Source: Soonwooa sp. (GTDB lineage: Bacteria > Bacteroidota > Bacteroidia > Flavobacteriales > Weeksellaceae). Taken from it: a DNA stretch of 64,000 nt. Below the pieces are notes generated by a model. The model was not told where the DNA came from. It made no database searches and saw nothing but the letters and a program-made list of their open reading frames with translations. Every line of letters begins with the position of its first letter. Position 1 is the stretch's first letter. A program made the translations under genes and the position numbers. Positions 17,279 through 26,638 of this stretch are shown piece after piece. The DNA is taken from NCBI RefSeq assembly GCF_030151385.1, contig NZ_JASLDS010000046.1, forward strand, positions 1-64,000, read 5' to 3'.

Positions 17279-20200
17279 TTATTGAGCCACTTTCATTAAA
17301 GCTCGTGTTACTTGTTCTTCTTTTTCGGAAGCATAAGTTGTGTCATACTTATTGGTAACATCGAACAAATATTGATAGAAATTGGTAATGTTATGCGACT
17401 GATCTAGCTTGTTGTACGCTTTCTCTTTTCCTAACATTTGCAGTTCTTTAATAAAGTTGTCAAAACGCTTATCAATCACCGAAATAGCATTAACAGTATA
17501 TTGATAACCTTTATCTTTTTGTCCAATTAATCGATAAGCATCCGAAATAGAATTGACTAAATAAGCGTATTCCATTGGTTTCGCATTCATTTGTCTAGCA
17601 GAATACATTTGGAATTCTGGCGACAAACTTAAATAGTAATCATATTCTTTAAAAATATCTTTCTTAATAGCATCAGCCATTTTAAGACCTCTCTGCTCAT
17701 CTCCAGCAACGATATAGGCGTAAGCAATAGCGCTTACCGAACGTGGATCATTGTACTTGGACTCAGGAATTTCTGCACTAATTAAGTTAAGCAATTCAAT
17801 TGCTTTTGCCTTTTGACCAGATTGTGCCAAGGCAACTGCAGCACGCGTTGTAGACAATCTATAACCCAAAATATTTTCTAATCCTGCAACATCAAAGTGA
17901 ACATTCAGATCTTTGAAATTACCCCATCTATAATTTTTAATAACATTATACATTTGGTCAGGATTAACTCGGCCCAATTCTCCATTATCACTTTCTGGTG
18001 TTTTGATAGGAACCAAACGATAACTAAAGCCATCCAATTGAAGATAATCCTGAAGATAGAATACATTTTCAGAATCGTAAACTCCACCATTTGAGAAGTT
18101 AAGCGGACGCTTCCAATCGAAGTTTGCAAGAATATCCAACAACATCAAATTGTTCTTGAACATACTGTTCTTCTTATATTCGATCGTAATCGATTTCTCA
18201 GCCAAAGGCGCTTCTGCTGCGGTGATAATTCCAGATTTAACAGCATTATCAATATTTACAGGTAATACATATTTGGAAACTGGTATAAAGTTGAAACGTT
18301 CTGTCTTGCTATTTTCACCAAAAATCATTTTCAAAATCTCAGTTTTGTTATCAGATTTTTGTTTTAAGAAATTAACAACTTCTTTAACCGTCATCGAATC
18401 TTGTGTCAAGAATTTTCGATATTCCGCCAATTCAGTTTCTGGCGCACCAGCTTGTTGTAGATTAGCGAAGATATTTTGCCAATCTTTTTTCGTCATAATA
18501 TAGACTTGGTCATTGGCGCCGTCACGATAATCATCATGCACAAAAGTCGATGGCACAGGAGCCGATTTGTAAGTTTGACGTTTCATTTGGTCGATATACC
18601 AAGGTGTTGCCAACAACGTGAAGTTAACCACTTTAACATCCGAACGGAATTCTTCTGTCTCTTGTAATCCCCAAACTGGATAAGTATCGTTATCACCAAA
18701 TACAAATAACAAGGCATTGTTTTGCAAAGATTTTAACGAAGAATATGAGTAATCATAAGCAGCACTTCTTTTGCTTCTGTCATGCGAGTTGTAGTTTTGG
18801 AAGCCCATCATCATTGGAATTGCAAGCAATACAACACCGACAGCCCAATTGGCACCATTACTTTTAACACGTTTCTGTATCAAATGGAAAATAGTCGCCG
18901 CGCCCAATCCTATCCAAATCGCAAAGGCGTAGAAAGAACCAACCATCGCATAATCACGTTCTCTAACTTCAAAAGGTTTAACACCTGTATAGAAAACAAT
19001 GGCAACACTGGTTAAAATAAATAAGGATAAAATCGCATAAAAACGTCCAAAATCTCTGTTCAATTGAAAGAAGAACCCGATTAAACCAAGTAAAAGCGGC
19101 AACATAAAGAAGTACACCGTACTTGTATTTCGGAATTTCGACGGCATATCATTTTGATTTCCCCAAAGACTATTGTCGATAACGGGAATACCTGTGATAA
19201 AGTTACCATTGGTATTTTGCATACTTCCTTCAAGATCATTTTGTCTTCCTGAGAAGTTCCAAAGCAAGTATCTAACGAAATAATAATAATTTTGGAATGT
19301 GATGAAGTAATCTAAATTCTGCGCCAAACTAGGTCTTTGGACATTGATAACCTCGAACTGTTTCGCATCATAATAATCGCTAGCTTTTAAAGTTCCACTT
19401 TCGAATTTCTTTCTTAAACCATCAAAATATTGTTGTGCTTCTTTACTATTTGCAGCATCTTCATTATCATAATTAAATGTAAAATCTGGTGCGCCATACA
19501 TCGAAATATAATTAGCAATAACACTTTTATCTTCACTAAACATTCTTGGCAAGAAGCTTACTTGTGCAGGATTATAGACATAATTAATACGCTCACCTAC
19601 AACACGATAACGACCAGTTTTCTCATCTTTTTCGTAAATATCTCCCGTTTTGGTAGTTTTAAAACTTCCATCTTCATTTTTCAAAATTCCATTATAATCT
19701 AGATAAGCCGTATAGTTTTGACCATACAAAGTTGGCCAATCACCATACTGAACACGATTATAATAATCTAACATCCCAATCGCGTTATCAGGATCATTAA
19801 GGTTCATTGGCGGATTTGCATTTGCACGAATCGGAATAACCATCCAACAAGAGAAACCAATAATCATATATACAACCGACAAAGCAATGGTTTGATATAA
19901 TGACTTTCCTATTTTTCTAGAATAATTAATAAGGAAGAAACAAACCAATACCAAAACCACAAACGCGAAGATCGTTCCACTGTGGAAAGGAAGTCCCATT
20001 CCGTTTACAAAGAAGATTTCACTCTTCCCGAACAACGTCATAATAATAGGGAAAATACCTTTGAACACAGCAACCAAAACAAGCAAAGTTACAAGGTTAG
20101 CAATGATAAAATTCTTCCAAGTGAATTTATAATTACGAGCGTAATATACAAGGCAAGCAGCAGGCAACGCCAACATACACATCATGTGTACCCCAACAGA

Positions 20201-20764
20201 AAGCCCTACTACAAAGAAAGTCAAAATAATCCAACGTTCGTTTCCGTAATCGTGATACTCGTCTTCCCATTTGGTAACTAACCAAACAATTAAAGCAATA
20301 AACATAGAAGACATCGCATACACTTCACCTTCTACTGCTGAGTACCAAAACGTATCCGAAAATGTAAAACACAAAGCGCCAATTGCACCAGAGAACAAAA
20401 TTCCGACTTGCTCACCTGTTGTTAAATCATAGTCTTTGTTAAATAAACGTCGTACAAAATGTGTAATAGTCCAGAAAAGGAACAAAATTGTTAGCGCACT
20501 ACAAATGCCCGAAAGTGCATTGATTACCAATGCATAATTCTCCGAATTTCCAAAAGCGAACATCGCAAAAACAGCACCAATCAATTGAAACAAAGCCGCT
20601 CCTGGTGCGTGGGTTACCTCCAGCTTTACTGCCGAAGAGATATATTCTCCGCAATCCCAAAAACTCAATCGATGCTCGATGGTCGACAAATAGGTAATTA
20701 AAGCAATAACAAAAACACCCCAACCAATAACGGTGTTCCATTGTTTAAAAGTCCAATTCTTCAT
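17279..20764 (-). CDS. DUF2723 membrane protein, probable GT-C protein O-mannosyltransferase-like enzyme
   Basis: 1161 residues. The N-terminus (THEHRLSFWDCGE-like, here STIEHRLSFWDCGEYISSA near 27-45) carries the acidic metal-site loop after helix 1 that defines DUF2723, followed by about 12-14 helices up to roughly residue 640. A soluble domain with VFGDNDTYPVWGLQE and a helical TPR-like C-terminus complete it. The human DUF2723 protein TMEM260 is a protein O-mannosyltransferase, and Bacteroidota O-glycosylate many exported proteins, so such a role is likely by family. It is divergent from the sulfonolipid pair. Confidence 0.8.
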   Translation of the reverse strand: MKNWTFKQWNTVIGWGVFVIALITYLSTIEHRLSFWDCGEYISSAVKLEVTHAPGAALFQLIGAVFAMFAFGNSENYALVINALSGICSALTILFLFWTITHFVRRLFNKDYDLTTGEQVGILFSGAIGALCFTFSDTFWYSAVEGEVYAMSSMFIALIVWLVTKWEDEYHDYGNERWIILTFFVVGLSVGVHMMCMLALPAACLVYYARNYKFTWKNFIIANLVTLLVLVAVFKGIFPIIMTLFGKSEIFFVNGMGLPFHSGTIFAFVVLVLVCFFLINYSRKIGKSLYQTIALSVVYMIIGFSCWMVIPIRANANPPMNLNDPDNAIGMLDYYNRVQYGDWPTLYGQNYTAYLDYNGILKNEDGSFKTTKTGDIYEKDEKTGRYRVVGERINYVYNPAQVSFLPRMFSEDKSVIANYISMYGAPDFTFNYDNEDAANSKEAQQYFDGLRKKFESGTLKASDYYDAKQFEVINVQRPSLAQNLDYFITFQNYYYFVRYLLWNFSGRQNDLEGSMQNTNGNFITGIPVIDNSLWGNQNDMPSKFRNTSTVYFFMLPLLLGLIGFFFQLNRDFGRFYAILSLFILTSVAIVFYTGVKPFEVRERDYAMVGSFYAFAIWIGLGAATIFHLIQKRVKSNGANWAVGVVLLAIPMMMGFQNYNSHDRSKRSAAYDYSYSSLKSLQNNALLFVFGDNDTYPVWGLQETEEFRSDVKVVNFTLLATPWYIDQMKRQTYKSAPVPSTFVHDDYRDGANDQVYIMTKKDWQNIFANLQQAGAPETELAEYRKFLTQDSMTVKEVVNFLKQKSDNKTEILKMIFGENSKTERFNFIPVSKYVLPVNIDNAVKSGIITAAEAPLAEKSITIEYKKNSMFKNNLMLLDILANFDWKRPLNFSNGGVYDSENVFYLQDYLQLDGFSYRLVPIKTPESDNGELGRVNPDQMYNVIKNYRWGNFKDLNVHFDVAGLENILGYRLSTTRAAVALAQSGQKAKAIELLNLISAEIPESKYNDPRSVSAIAYAYIVAGDEQRGLKMADAIKKDIFKEYDYYLSLSPEFQMYSARQMNAKPMEYAYLVNSISDAYRLIGQKDKGYQYTVNAISVIDKRFDNFIKELQMLGKEKAYNKLDQSHNITNFYQYLFDVTNKYDTTYASEKEEQVTRALMKVAQ

Positions 20765-20938
20765 ATTTTACACAAATTAGTGCGAAAATAATACTTTTAA
20801 CTGATTTTCGTCCGTCTTTTAACAGAATTTTAATTTTTGGCGCAATATTTGAAAGTTTCACAACGACTATTTTACTGTAAAAATTGTAATAGCTGATTTT
20901 TTTTAGCAATAAGAATTAACTCTCTATTATTTTTTTTG

Positions 20939-20946
20939 TATTTTTG
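20939..20946 (+). promoter_or_regulatory. -7 promoter element of the cysteate synthase-like gene
   Basis: TATTTTTG fits TAnnTTTG exactly, 34 bases before the ATG at 20981. No TTG is seen at the usual distance. Confidence 0.5.
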
Positions 20947-20980
20947 CAAACAGTTTTTTTAGTGAGAAAAATGTTAAATA

Positions 20981-22018
20981 ATGACTAATGTATACGATAA
21001 CATTCTTGGTTTAATAGGAAATACTCCTTTAATTAGATTAAACCGAGTTACAAAGGACATTCCTGCGACTGTATACGCTAAGTTGGAATCTTATAACCCT
21101 GGACATTCTACCAAAGATAGAATCGCACTTCATATTATTGAAAGTGCTGAAAAGAAAGGACTATTGAAACCTGACTCTGTCGTTGTAGAAACTACATCAG
21201 GCAACACGGGTTTCTCTCTAGCAATGGTGTGTATTATCAAAGGTTACAAATGTATCCTGGCTGTAAGCGACAAAACAAAACCTGAGAAAATAGCCTACCT
21301 AAAAGCTTTAGGTGCTACAGTATTTGTTTGTCCAGCTAACGTAGCAGCTGACGATCCCCGATCTTATTATGAAGTCGCAAAGCGTATTGCTAGCGAAACG
21401 CCTAATTCTATTTATATCAATCAATATTTTAATGAATTAAATATTGATGCACATTACCAATCAACTGGTCCCGAAATTTGGGAACAAACGCAAGGTAAAA
21501 TTACACATCTTGTGGCTTGTACTGGAACAGGTGGTACGTTAACTGGTTCTGCAAAGTTTTTAAAAGAGCAAAATCCAGACATCCAAATTATCGGTGTTGA
21601 TGCAGATGGTTCTATTCTTAAAACTTACCATGAAACAGGTAAAATTGATAAAACAGAAATCCATCCTTATCAAATTGAAGGTATGGGGAAAAATTTAATT
21701 CCTTCCGCGCTTCTATTTGACAAGATTGACCGTTTCATTAAAGTTAATGATGAGATGAGTGCTTACCGTACAAGAGAAATCGCTCTTAAGGAAGCAATTA
21801 TGGGTGGTTACACAACTGGTGCCGCTGTGCAAGGTCTTATACAATATGCCAATAGCACACCTCTTAAAGAGACTGATGTTGTTGTTGTAATTTTCCCAGA
21901 CCATGGTTCTCGTTACATTACAAAAGTATATAGCGACCAATGGATGGCAGAGCAAGGCTTTGTCAACAACTGCTTCCACAACTACGAAGAAGTTTTTAAA
22001 ACAGAAATAATTAAATAA
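20981..22018 (+). CDS. PLP-dependent synthase of the cysteine synthase fold, probable cysteate synthase (CapA-like)
   Basis: 345 residues of the fold-type II PLP family. Lys45 in NPGHSTKDR is the Schiff-base lysine; TTSGNTG (71-77) binds the substrate carboxylate and GTGGT (182-186) the PLP phosphate. The usual NPGGSVKDR is altered to NPGHSTKDR, and no CBS domains follow. General annotation would say cysteine synthase or cystathionine beta-synthase. The next gene looks like the acyltransferase that makes 3-ketocapnine, and in sulfonolipid producers the paired synthase makes L-cysteate from phosphoserine and sulfite. That assignment rests on context and recall; plain cysteine synthesis remains possible. 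Confidence 0.7.
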   Translation: MTNVYDNILGLIGNTPLIRLNRVTKDIPATVYAKLESYNPGHSTKDRIALHIIESAEKKGLLKPDSVVVETTSGNTGFSLAMVCIIKGYKCILAVSDKTKPEKIAYLKALGATVFVCPANVAADDPRSYYEVAKRIASETPNSIYINQYFNELNIDAHYQSTGPEIWEQTQGKITHLVACTGTGGTLTGSAKFLKEQNPDIQIIGVDADGSILKTYHETGKIDKTEIHPYQIEGMGKNLIPSALLFDKIDRFIKVNDEMSAYRTREIALKEAIMGGYTTGAAVQGLIQYANSTPLKETDVVVVIFPDHGSRYITKVYSDQWMAEQGFVNNCFHNYEEVFKTEIIK

Positions 22019-22023
22019 AAATA

Positions 22024-22053
22024 CTCCCGGTTTTTATCGGGAGCTTATTTTTT
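22024..22053 (+). terminator. Short hairpin with T run between the two PLP enzyme genes
   Basis: CTCCCGG / TCGGGAG with a short loop and a following ATTTTTTAT tract. The 7-bp stem may terminate or attenuate between the two genes, which lie 50 bp apart. Confidence 0.6.
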
Positions 22054-22068
22054 ATAAAGAATCATTAC

Positions 22069-23340
22069 ATGGATATTTTTGACAGAATTAAACAAAACCC
22101 TGGACCATTAGGACAATTTGCAGATTATGGCGAAGGTTATTTTATATTTCCACGATTAGAAGGCCCAATCGGACCAAGAATGCAATTCCAAGGTAAAGAA
22201 GTTATCTTTTGGAGTGCCAACGATTATTTAGGACTTTGTAACCATCCAGAAGTTCTTGCAGCAGACGCAAAAGCAGCAGCAGAATATGGTATGTTCTACC
22301 CAATGGGAGCTCGTGCAATGTCTGGAGAAACAGATCAACACTTGCAATTAGAACGAGAGTTGGCTGACTTTGTTAAAAAAGATGCAGCTTACTTATTAAA
22401 TTTCGGTTACCAAGGTATGGTTTCTACCATTGATGCTTTGGTAGATCGTCATGATGTTATCGTATATGACATGGATTCTCATGCTTGTATCGTGGATGGC
22501 GTTAGATTGCATTCTGGTAAGCGTTTTACTTACAAGCATAACGATATAGCAAGTTTAGAAAAAAACTTACAAAGAGCGACTAAAGTAGCAGAAGAAACAG
22601 GAGGAGGAATTTTAGTAATTACTGAGGGAGTTTTCGGAATGAGAGGACAACAAGGTAAACTAAAAGAAATCTGTGCGCTTAAAGAAAAATACAATTTCAG
22701 ATTGTTAGTTGACGACGCACACGGATTCGGAACTTTAGGAGAAACTGGTGCTGGTGCTGGAGAAGAGCAAGGATGTCAAGATCAAATTGATGTTTATTTC
22801 TCAACTTTCGCTAAATCAATGGCTGGTTTCGGCGCTTTCTTAGCGGGAGATAAAGAAATCATTAGATATCTTAAATTTAACCTTAGATCACAAATTTTCG
22901 CAAAATCTTTGACAATGCCGATGGTTATTGGTGGACTTAAAAGATTAGAATTATTAAGAACACGTCCAGAGATTAAAGCTAAACTTTGGGAAAATGTAAA
23001 CAAATTACAAAACGGACTTAAAGAAAGAGGCTTCAATATTGGTGATACCAACACTTGCGTAACGCCGGTTATGATGCAAGGTACGCCGGTAGAAGCTACC
23101 CTTTTGGTAAAAGACCTTCGCGAAAACTATAGAATCTTCACATCTGTTGTTGTATATCCGGTAATCCCGAAAGGTATGATTTTGCTAAGATTAATTCCTA
23201 CAGCATCTCATACCGATGCCGAAATCAACGAAACTCTGGCTGCTTTTGAAGCAATTCACGACAAGCTGGTAAACGGTTATTACAAGGAGCAAGAGCAAAA
23301 GTTATTGCAAGAACAAGGATTGCAGTTTAAAGAAATTTAA
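22069..23340 (+). CDS. Alpha-oxoamine synthase family enzyme, probable cysteate C-fatty acyltransferase (CapB-like)
   Basis: 423 residues of fold-type I PLP enzymes related to serine palmitoyltransferase and KBL. DDAHGFG (215-221) contacts the PLP ring and Lys249 in STFAKSMAGFGA is the Schiff-base lysine. The N-terminal extension (DIFDRIKQNPGPLGQFADY, then EGPIGPRMQFQGKEVI) is longer than in serine palmitoyltransferase and resembles the Flavobacterium enzyme that joins cysteate to a fatty acyl-ACP in capnine synthesis. It sits 50 bp after the synthase-like gene. Serine palmitoyltransferase or glycine C-acetyltransferase activity are the alternatives. Membrane sulfonolipids in this phylum are linked to gliding and host effects. 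Confidence 0.75.
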   Translation: MDIFDRIKQNPGPLGQFADYGEGYFIFPRLEGPIGPRMQFQGKEVIFWSANDYLGLCNHPEVLAADAKAAAEYGMFYPMGARAMSGETDQHLQLERELADFVKKDAAYLLNFGYQGMVSTIDALVDRHDVIVYDMDSHACIVDGVRLHSGKRFTYKHNDIASLEKNLQRATKVAEETGGGILVITEGVFGMRGQQGKLKEICALKEKYNFRLLVDDAHGFGTLGETGAGAGEEQGCQDQIDVYFSTFAKSMAGFGAFLAGDKEIIRYLKFNLRSQIFAKSLTMPMVIGGLKRLELLRTRPEIKAKLWENVNKLQNGLKERGFNIGDTNTCVTPVMMQGTPVEATLLVKDLRENYRIFTSVVVYPVIPKGMILLRLIPTASHTDAEINETLAAFEAIHDKLVNGYYKEQEQKLLQEQGLQFKEI

Positions 23341-23360
23341 TTAATCCTCGTTATCATATA

Positions 23361-23390
23361 AAAACCACTGATTTTCTCAGTGGTTTTTTT
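23361..23390 (+). terminator. Intrinsic terminator of the sulfonolipid pair
   Basis: An 11-bp perfect stem, AAAACCACTGA / TCAGTGGTTTT, with loop TTTTC and a T run, 20 bases after the stop codon. Confidence 0.9.
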
Positions 23391-23781
23391 GTTATTTATT
23401 TAATTAGGTCAAAAAAAAATTATAAAGAATGTTTAAATGTTCTGCATATCCACAATAACACCTAAATCGATTATTTTTAATTAAGTATGTCATTGGCTGC
23501 GTCAGTTTTAATCCTAGTTTACTTAAATTTAAACACTTTAATTGTGACAAAATCAGTCAAAATATTGGCTTCAGCCAAATTTTTATAATATTTTGGCTAA
23601 AGCCGATTTAAAATTGATTATTATTTATAAACGGGCTAAAGCCCGCCCCTATTGATATTAATGGAATATTTATAATGAAATTCAGGTTTATAATTAAAGT
23701 TTAATCATTTACAACTAATATCGGGCTTCCCGATATGGTTTTTGCAAAATCTACCCAAAGTGAATGAAAAACAATTAAAAT
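23391..23781. other. Gene-free stretch with first copy of the 200-bp repeat
   Basis: Apart from the repeat at 23554-23754 it is AT-rich and holds no open frame or promoter that I can support. Confidence 0.6.
23554..23754 (+). repeat. 200-bp interspersed repeat, copy 1
   Basis: It begins CAGTCAAAATATTGGCTTC and ends TTTTTGCAAAATCTAC. Inside are hairpins TTGGCTTCAGCCAA, GGGCTAAAGCCC and TCGGGCTTCCCGA. Copies 2 and 3 lie in the same orientation at 27235-27434 and 27656-27856. There is no coding content; it resembles a MITE or REP-type element. Confidence 0.85.
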
Positions 23782-24096
23782 TTACACAATAAACATCTTC
23801 CTCCATTTTGCCACGGTGTTCCTGCTGAGCTTAAAATGATTTGCCAATTGGCTGTTGTTGAGTTTGTGTTTTTTCTGGTAATCCAATATTTTTAGAATAT
23901 CAGATTTGTGATAAGAGTGGTATTTTTGGTTCGTTTTATCAGATTTTCCGAAAATTCTTTCATTGAGCCATAGAACGTCTATTGCAGATAAAGATTTTTT
24001 TTGAAGAAGATTAGTACATTCTGCAATTTTTTCGGGATACAATTTATTAAGAATATCGGTGTAGATTGTTTTGTAATCGGGTTGGGTATTTTTCAT
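23782..24096 (-). CDS. Transposase-like helix-turn-helix protein (104 aa)
   Basis: The C-terminal 28 residues (KLNNSQLANHFKLSRNTVAK and on) form a helix-turn-helix like those of IS3-type OrfA proteins. The N-terminal 75 residues are helical with SAIDVLWLNERIFG. There is no DDE domain here or nearby, so it is not a complete transposase. It follows the 140-residue HTH protein on the same strand with a 158-bp gap that contains GC hairpins. From memory, similar pairs recur in Chryseobacterium genomes, usually annotated only as HTH or transposase. Function unknown. Confidence 0.65.
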   Translation of the reverse strand: MKNTQPDYKTIYTDILNKLYPEKIAECTNLLQKKSLSAIDVLWLNERIFGKSDKTNQKYHSYHKSDILKILDYQKKHKLNNSQLANHFKLSRNTVAKWRKMFIV

Positions 24097-24117
24097 AAAA
24101 TTCTAAATAATTGTGAA

Positions 24118-24230
24118 TTTCCCGGGGTTACACCCCGGGCTATTGATGTACCGCCCCTTCGGGGCTGAATCCTTTTCATCGGGTTTCACTCGTGGTTATC
24201 AATGTATCGCCCCTTCGGACTTAGTTGATT
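24118..24230. repeat. Small GC-rich hairpins between the two HTH genes
   Basis: CCCGGGGTTACACCCCGGG and two GCCCCTTCGG-type palindromes, separated by ATTGATGTACC or ATCAATGTATC. Confidence 0.65.
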
Positions 24231-24254
24231 TTCATAACTCATAATTCATAACTT

Positions 24255-24677
24255 CTATCTTTTGTATTTCTCTATCCATTTGTAAAGAGTTGTCTTGGGT
24301 ATTCTGTAGCGTTCCATCACTTCGGTTTTGGTCATTTCCCCTGTTTTCATTTGTTCGAGGATAAAATCAATGACCTCTTTGGTATAGATGTTTTTACGGA
24401 ATTGCGGGAGCGTAGTCTTTCTGATTTTTTGTTTCTTTTCCTGTGCTGCAACCGGTGCATACAATATCAGATGCTGGGAATAAAGCCTGAAAAAATCGTA
24501 TTCCAACAGCTTACTCCATTTCAACAGAATATCTGTGGGGAGGCTTTCCTGTGTGTACATTTCGTTTATTTCATTTTCGGAACATTTAAAGAAGTTACAG
24601 ATTCGGGATATTTCTATCCCGCTTTCTGCAACCAATGTTTCTACCATTTGCCCTATGTGTATTTCCTTGAAGTTCAT
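24255..24677 (-). CDS. Transposase-like helix-turn-helix protein (140 aa)
   Basis: A two-part DNA-binding protein. Residues 8-60 (GQMVETLVAESGIEISRICN onward) look like an XRE-type HTH whose last helix carries SENEINEMYTQES. Residues 105-138 (KTGEMTKTEVMERYRIPKTT onward) form a second HTH as in transposase OrfA. A basic linker KKQKIRKTTLPQFRKNIY joins them. It is the upstream member of the minus-strand pair with the 104-residue protein. No catalytic domain is present; a regulator derived from a transposon is one reading. Confidence 0.65.
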   Translation of the reverse strand: MNFKEIHIGQMVETLVAESGIEISRICNFFKCSENEINEMYTQESLPTDILLKWSKLLEYDFFRLYSQHLILYAPVAAQEKKQKIRKTTLPQFRKNIYTKEVIDFILEQMKTGEMTKTEVMERYRIPKTTLYKWIEKYKR

Positions 24678-25267
24678 TTTTGTATTTTTAAAAACCTAAC
24701 AGGTTTCTGAAACCTGTTAGGTTTGGTTAGAGGAAGCCCAAAGGGCTTCAATTATTAATAGCCGTTGGTACACCACCCCGCCCTGTAGGCACCAGTGCCT
24801 CCCCTTTTTTATTTGTTTTTAATGGAATCGGCGAATCTCGTTCCTCGATTTCCAAAGGAGGGGAATTATTGAACCCCTGCGGGGTTCAATATTTTCCGTT
24901 CTGCATTTCGATTAGGTTTTTCATATTCTCCACGGGTCGCACCCGTGACTATTGATATCGCCCCTTTTCATAAAGCGCAGCCCTATGCTGTTGATGACGC
25001 CCCTGCGGGGCTTGATGTTGCTGTTTTCCTTTAAACATTTTTTATTTGCTAACCGCAACGTCACTTCGGGTGCCGACCAAAAGGAGGTGTATCGAGAAGT
25101 TTTTGAAAGAAGTCCTCGATACAATTTTTGTGTAAACAATGCTACTTCGTTTATCAAAGAAATACAAACAATTTTTAAGTATTAAAAACAAACCCCTCAT
25201 CCCGAATTACAGGATTATACAAAAAACCATCTCTTACGAAATGGTTTTTGTTATTATGAAAGTACAA
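24678..25267. other. Gene-free stretch with many GC-rich palindromes
   Basis: It holds the 15-bp hairpin at 24692, CCCCTGCGGGGTTCAATA-type palindromes near 24873 and 25001, and near 25057-25130 a TTCGGGTGCCGACC ... TATCGAGAAGTTTTTGAAAG block related to the array at 31.9 kb. I see no gene. Confidence 0.65.
24692..24724. repeat. Perfect 15-bp inverted repeat
   Basis: AAACCTAACAGGTTT, loop CTG, AAACCTGTTAGGTTT. It resembles a REP-type hairpin and lacks a T run, so it is unlikely to be a terminator. Confidence 0.8.
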
Positions 25268-26410
25268 TTATTGAATTCTTACCGCAACAATTGAGTTCTC
25301 CCCCCAAGCATTTCCACCATACGTATCGAATTGTGTCGATTTTCCCGTACCAGAGGTATATTCTCTTGCATCGAGCAATCCTGCATAGTAATAATACCTT
25401 TTTGTAAGCGTAGTGTTATTATTGATAATCAGTTTTCCAAACAACATATCATATTTTTGATTAGTGGCTGTAGTTCTCGGACCCGAGAACATCCCGCTTG
25501 CCAGATAAGTAGTTCCTACAAAATCCGCTGTCTGCTGACCATCGTTTATGCTTGCCTGATTTAATCCTGAAAAAGTAGTCTTCATCCAAAGCCAGTCATT
25601 TGTAGTCATTGTACCTGCTGTTACAGGCATCAGCATCGTAACGGAAACCTCCCATTTTCCCTGTGGCAAATCTATATAAGAACCGGTTCTTAAAAAATTA
25701 TTATTCGTAAAAGGAATATTAACTCCCGCTCCCAAAACACCATTTATCCTCTCTATTGCAATAGGCCTCCATGTTCCGATACCATTAGCATCTGAGGTCA
25801 GCACGTAACCTGCAGACTGGTTACCGTCTCCCAGCTTAAAACCTGTAACAGGCGCAGCGGCAGTTCCCGTGGTCTTAATTTCGAGTTTCTGAGTGGGTGC
25901 AGCGGTTCCTATCCCAACGTTTCCGTTATCCAAAGCCACAAAGTCGGTATTGGTATCCCGTGCGGTGGTTCCGTCAGATTTTTTGCCCAATTTTACCATT
26001 GCATTAGCAGGGTCATTTATCCACTCATCATCGGTCTTGTCGCCAGCTATACTTCCGCTTCCTACTTTTTGCCACAAGCTTCCGTCAAAATAATAGTATC
26101 CTGTAGCGGTTATGTTTATCCTTTGGGAAAGATTATCCCCAGCAGAAACATCCGTAATGTAAACAAGAGCTCCTTTCTGGTCGGTTCCGTAAAGCGTGTT
26201 GCCTTTGTTTGTAAGCTCCAGCCTTGTTAGTCGGGGAGCCTGTAATCCCGTCACATCTGTAGCGAGGGAAATACCAGAGACATCTGCCTTTCCGTTTATG
26301 TCCATTGTGGTTTTCGGCGTGGATGTATTAATCCCCACGCGTCCTTGCTGGGCATAGGCAGCCGTTGAAACTGCAAATAGTGCAAGCAATAAAATTTGTT
26401 TTCTCATCAT
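25268..26410 (-). CDS. Secreted fibre-like protein with VGINTSTP start motif
   Basis: The start at 26410 gives MMRKQILLLALFAVSTAAYAQ, a good signal peptide, and 381 residues. The mature N-terminus QGRVGINTSTPKTTMDINGK and the internal NVGIGTAAPTQKLEIKTTG are motifs of Bacteroidota surface or tail-fibre-like proteins; YYYFDGSLWQKVGSG occurs between them. The C-terminal 150 residues form a beta-rich globular part. There is no T9SS sorting domain and no lipobox, so the export end point is unclear. Its N-terminus is shared with the YadA-like protein at 38869-40599. It lies between the HTH pair and the XRE regulator. Confidence 0.65.
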   Translation of the reverse strand: MMRKQILLLALFAVSTAAYAQQGRVGINTSTPKTTMDINGKADVSGISLATDVTGLQAPRLTRLELTNKGNTLYGTDQKGALVYITDVSAGDNLSQRINITATGYYYFDGSLWQKVGSGSIAGDKTDDEWINDPANAMVKLGKKSDGTTARDTNTDFVALDNGNVGIGTAAPTQKLEIKTTGTAAAPVTGFKLGDGNQSAGYVLTSDANGIGTWRPIAIERINGVLGAGVNIPFTNNNFLRTGSYIDLPQGKWEVSVTMLMPVTAGTMTTNDWLWMKTTFSGLNQASINDGQQTADFVGTTYLASGMFSGPRTTATNQKYDMLFGKLIINNNTTLTKRYYYYAGLLDAREYTSGTGKSTQFDTYGGNAWGENSIVAVRIQ

Positions 26411-26638
26411 ATTATTAAAATTGATTATTCTGTGCTTAATAAATGATTCCTGAAAAGCTGTTTTTAATTTTAAACATTTATTTGTCAATATCTAAAAAAT
26501 CTTATGACTTAAGCAGCTTATTAGAATCTGATTGCAAATTTTTAAAATTTTACAGAGAAATATGAAAAAACACAGAGTTATTATGCTACTTAAAAGATTA
26601 ATTGGTTACTTTTACGGAATAATTTACAACCAAAGTGT

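Noticed and set aside
24921..25185. Open frames of 77-78 codons on both strands
   Set aside because: They cover repeat-derived palindromes and mirror one another; no protein-like composition.
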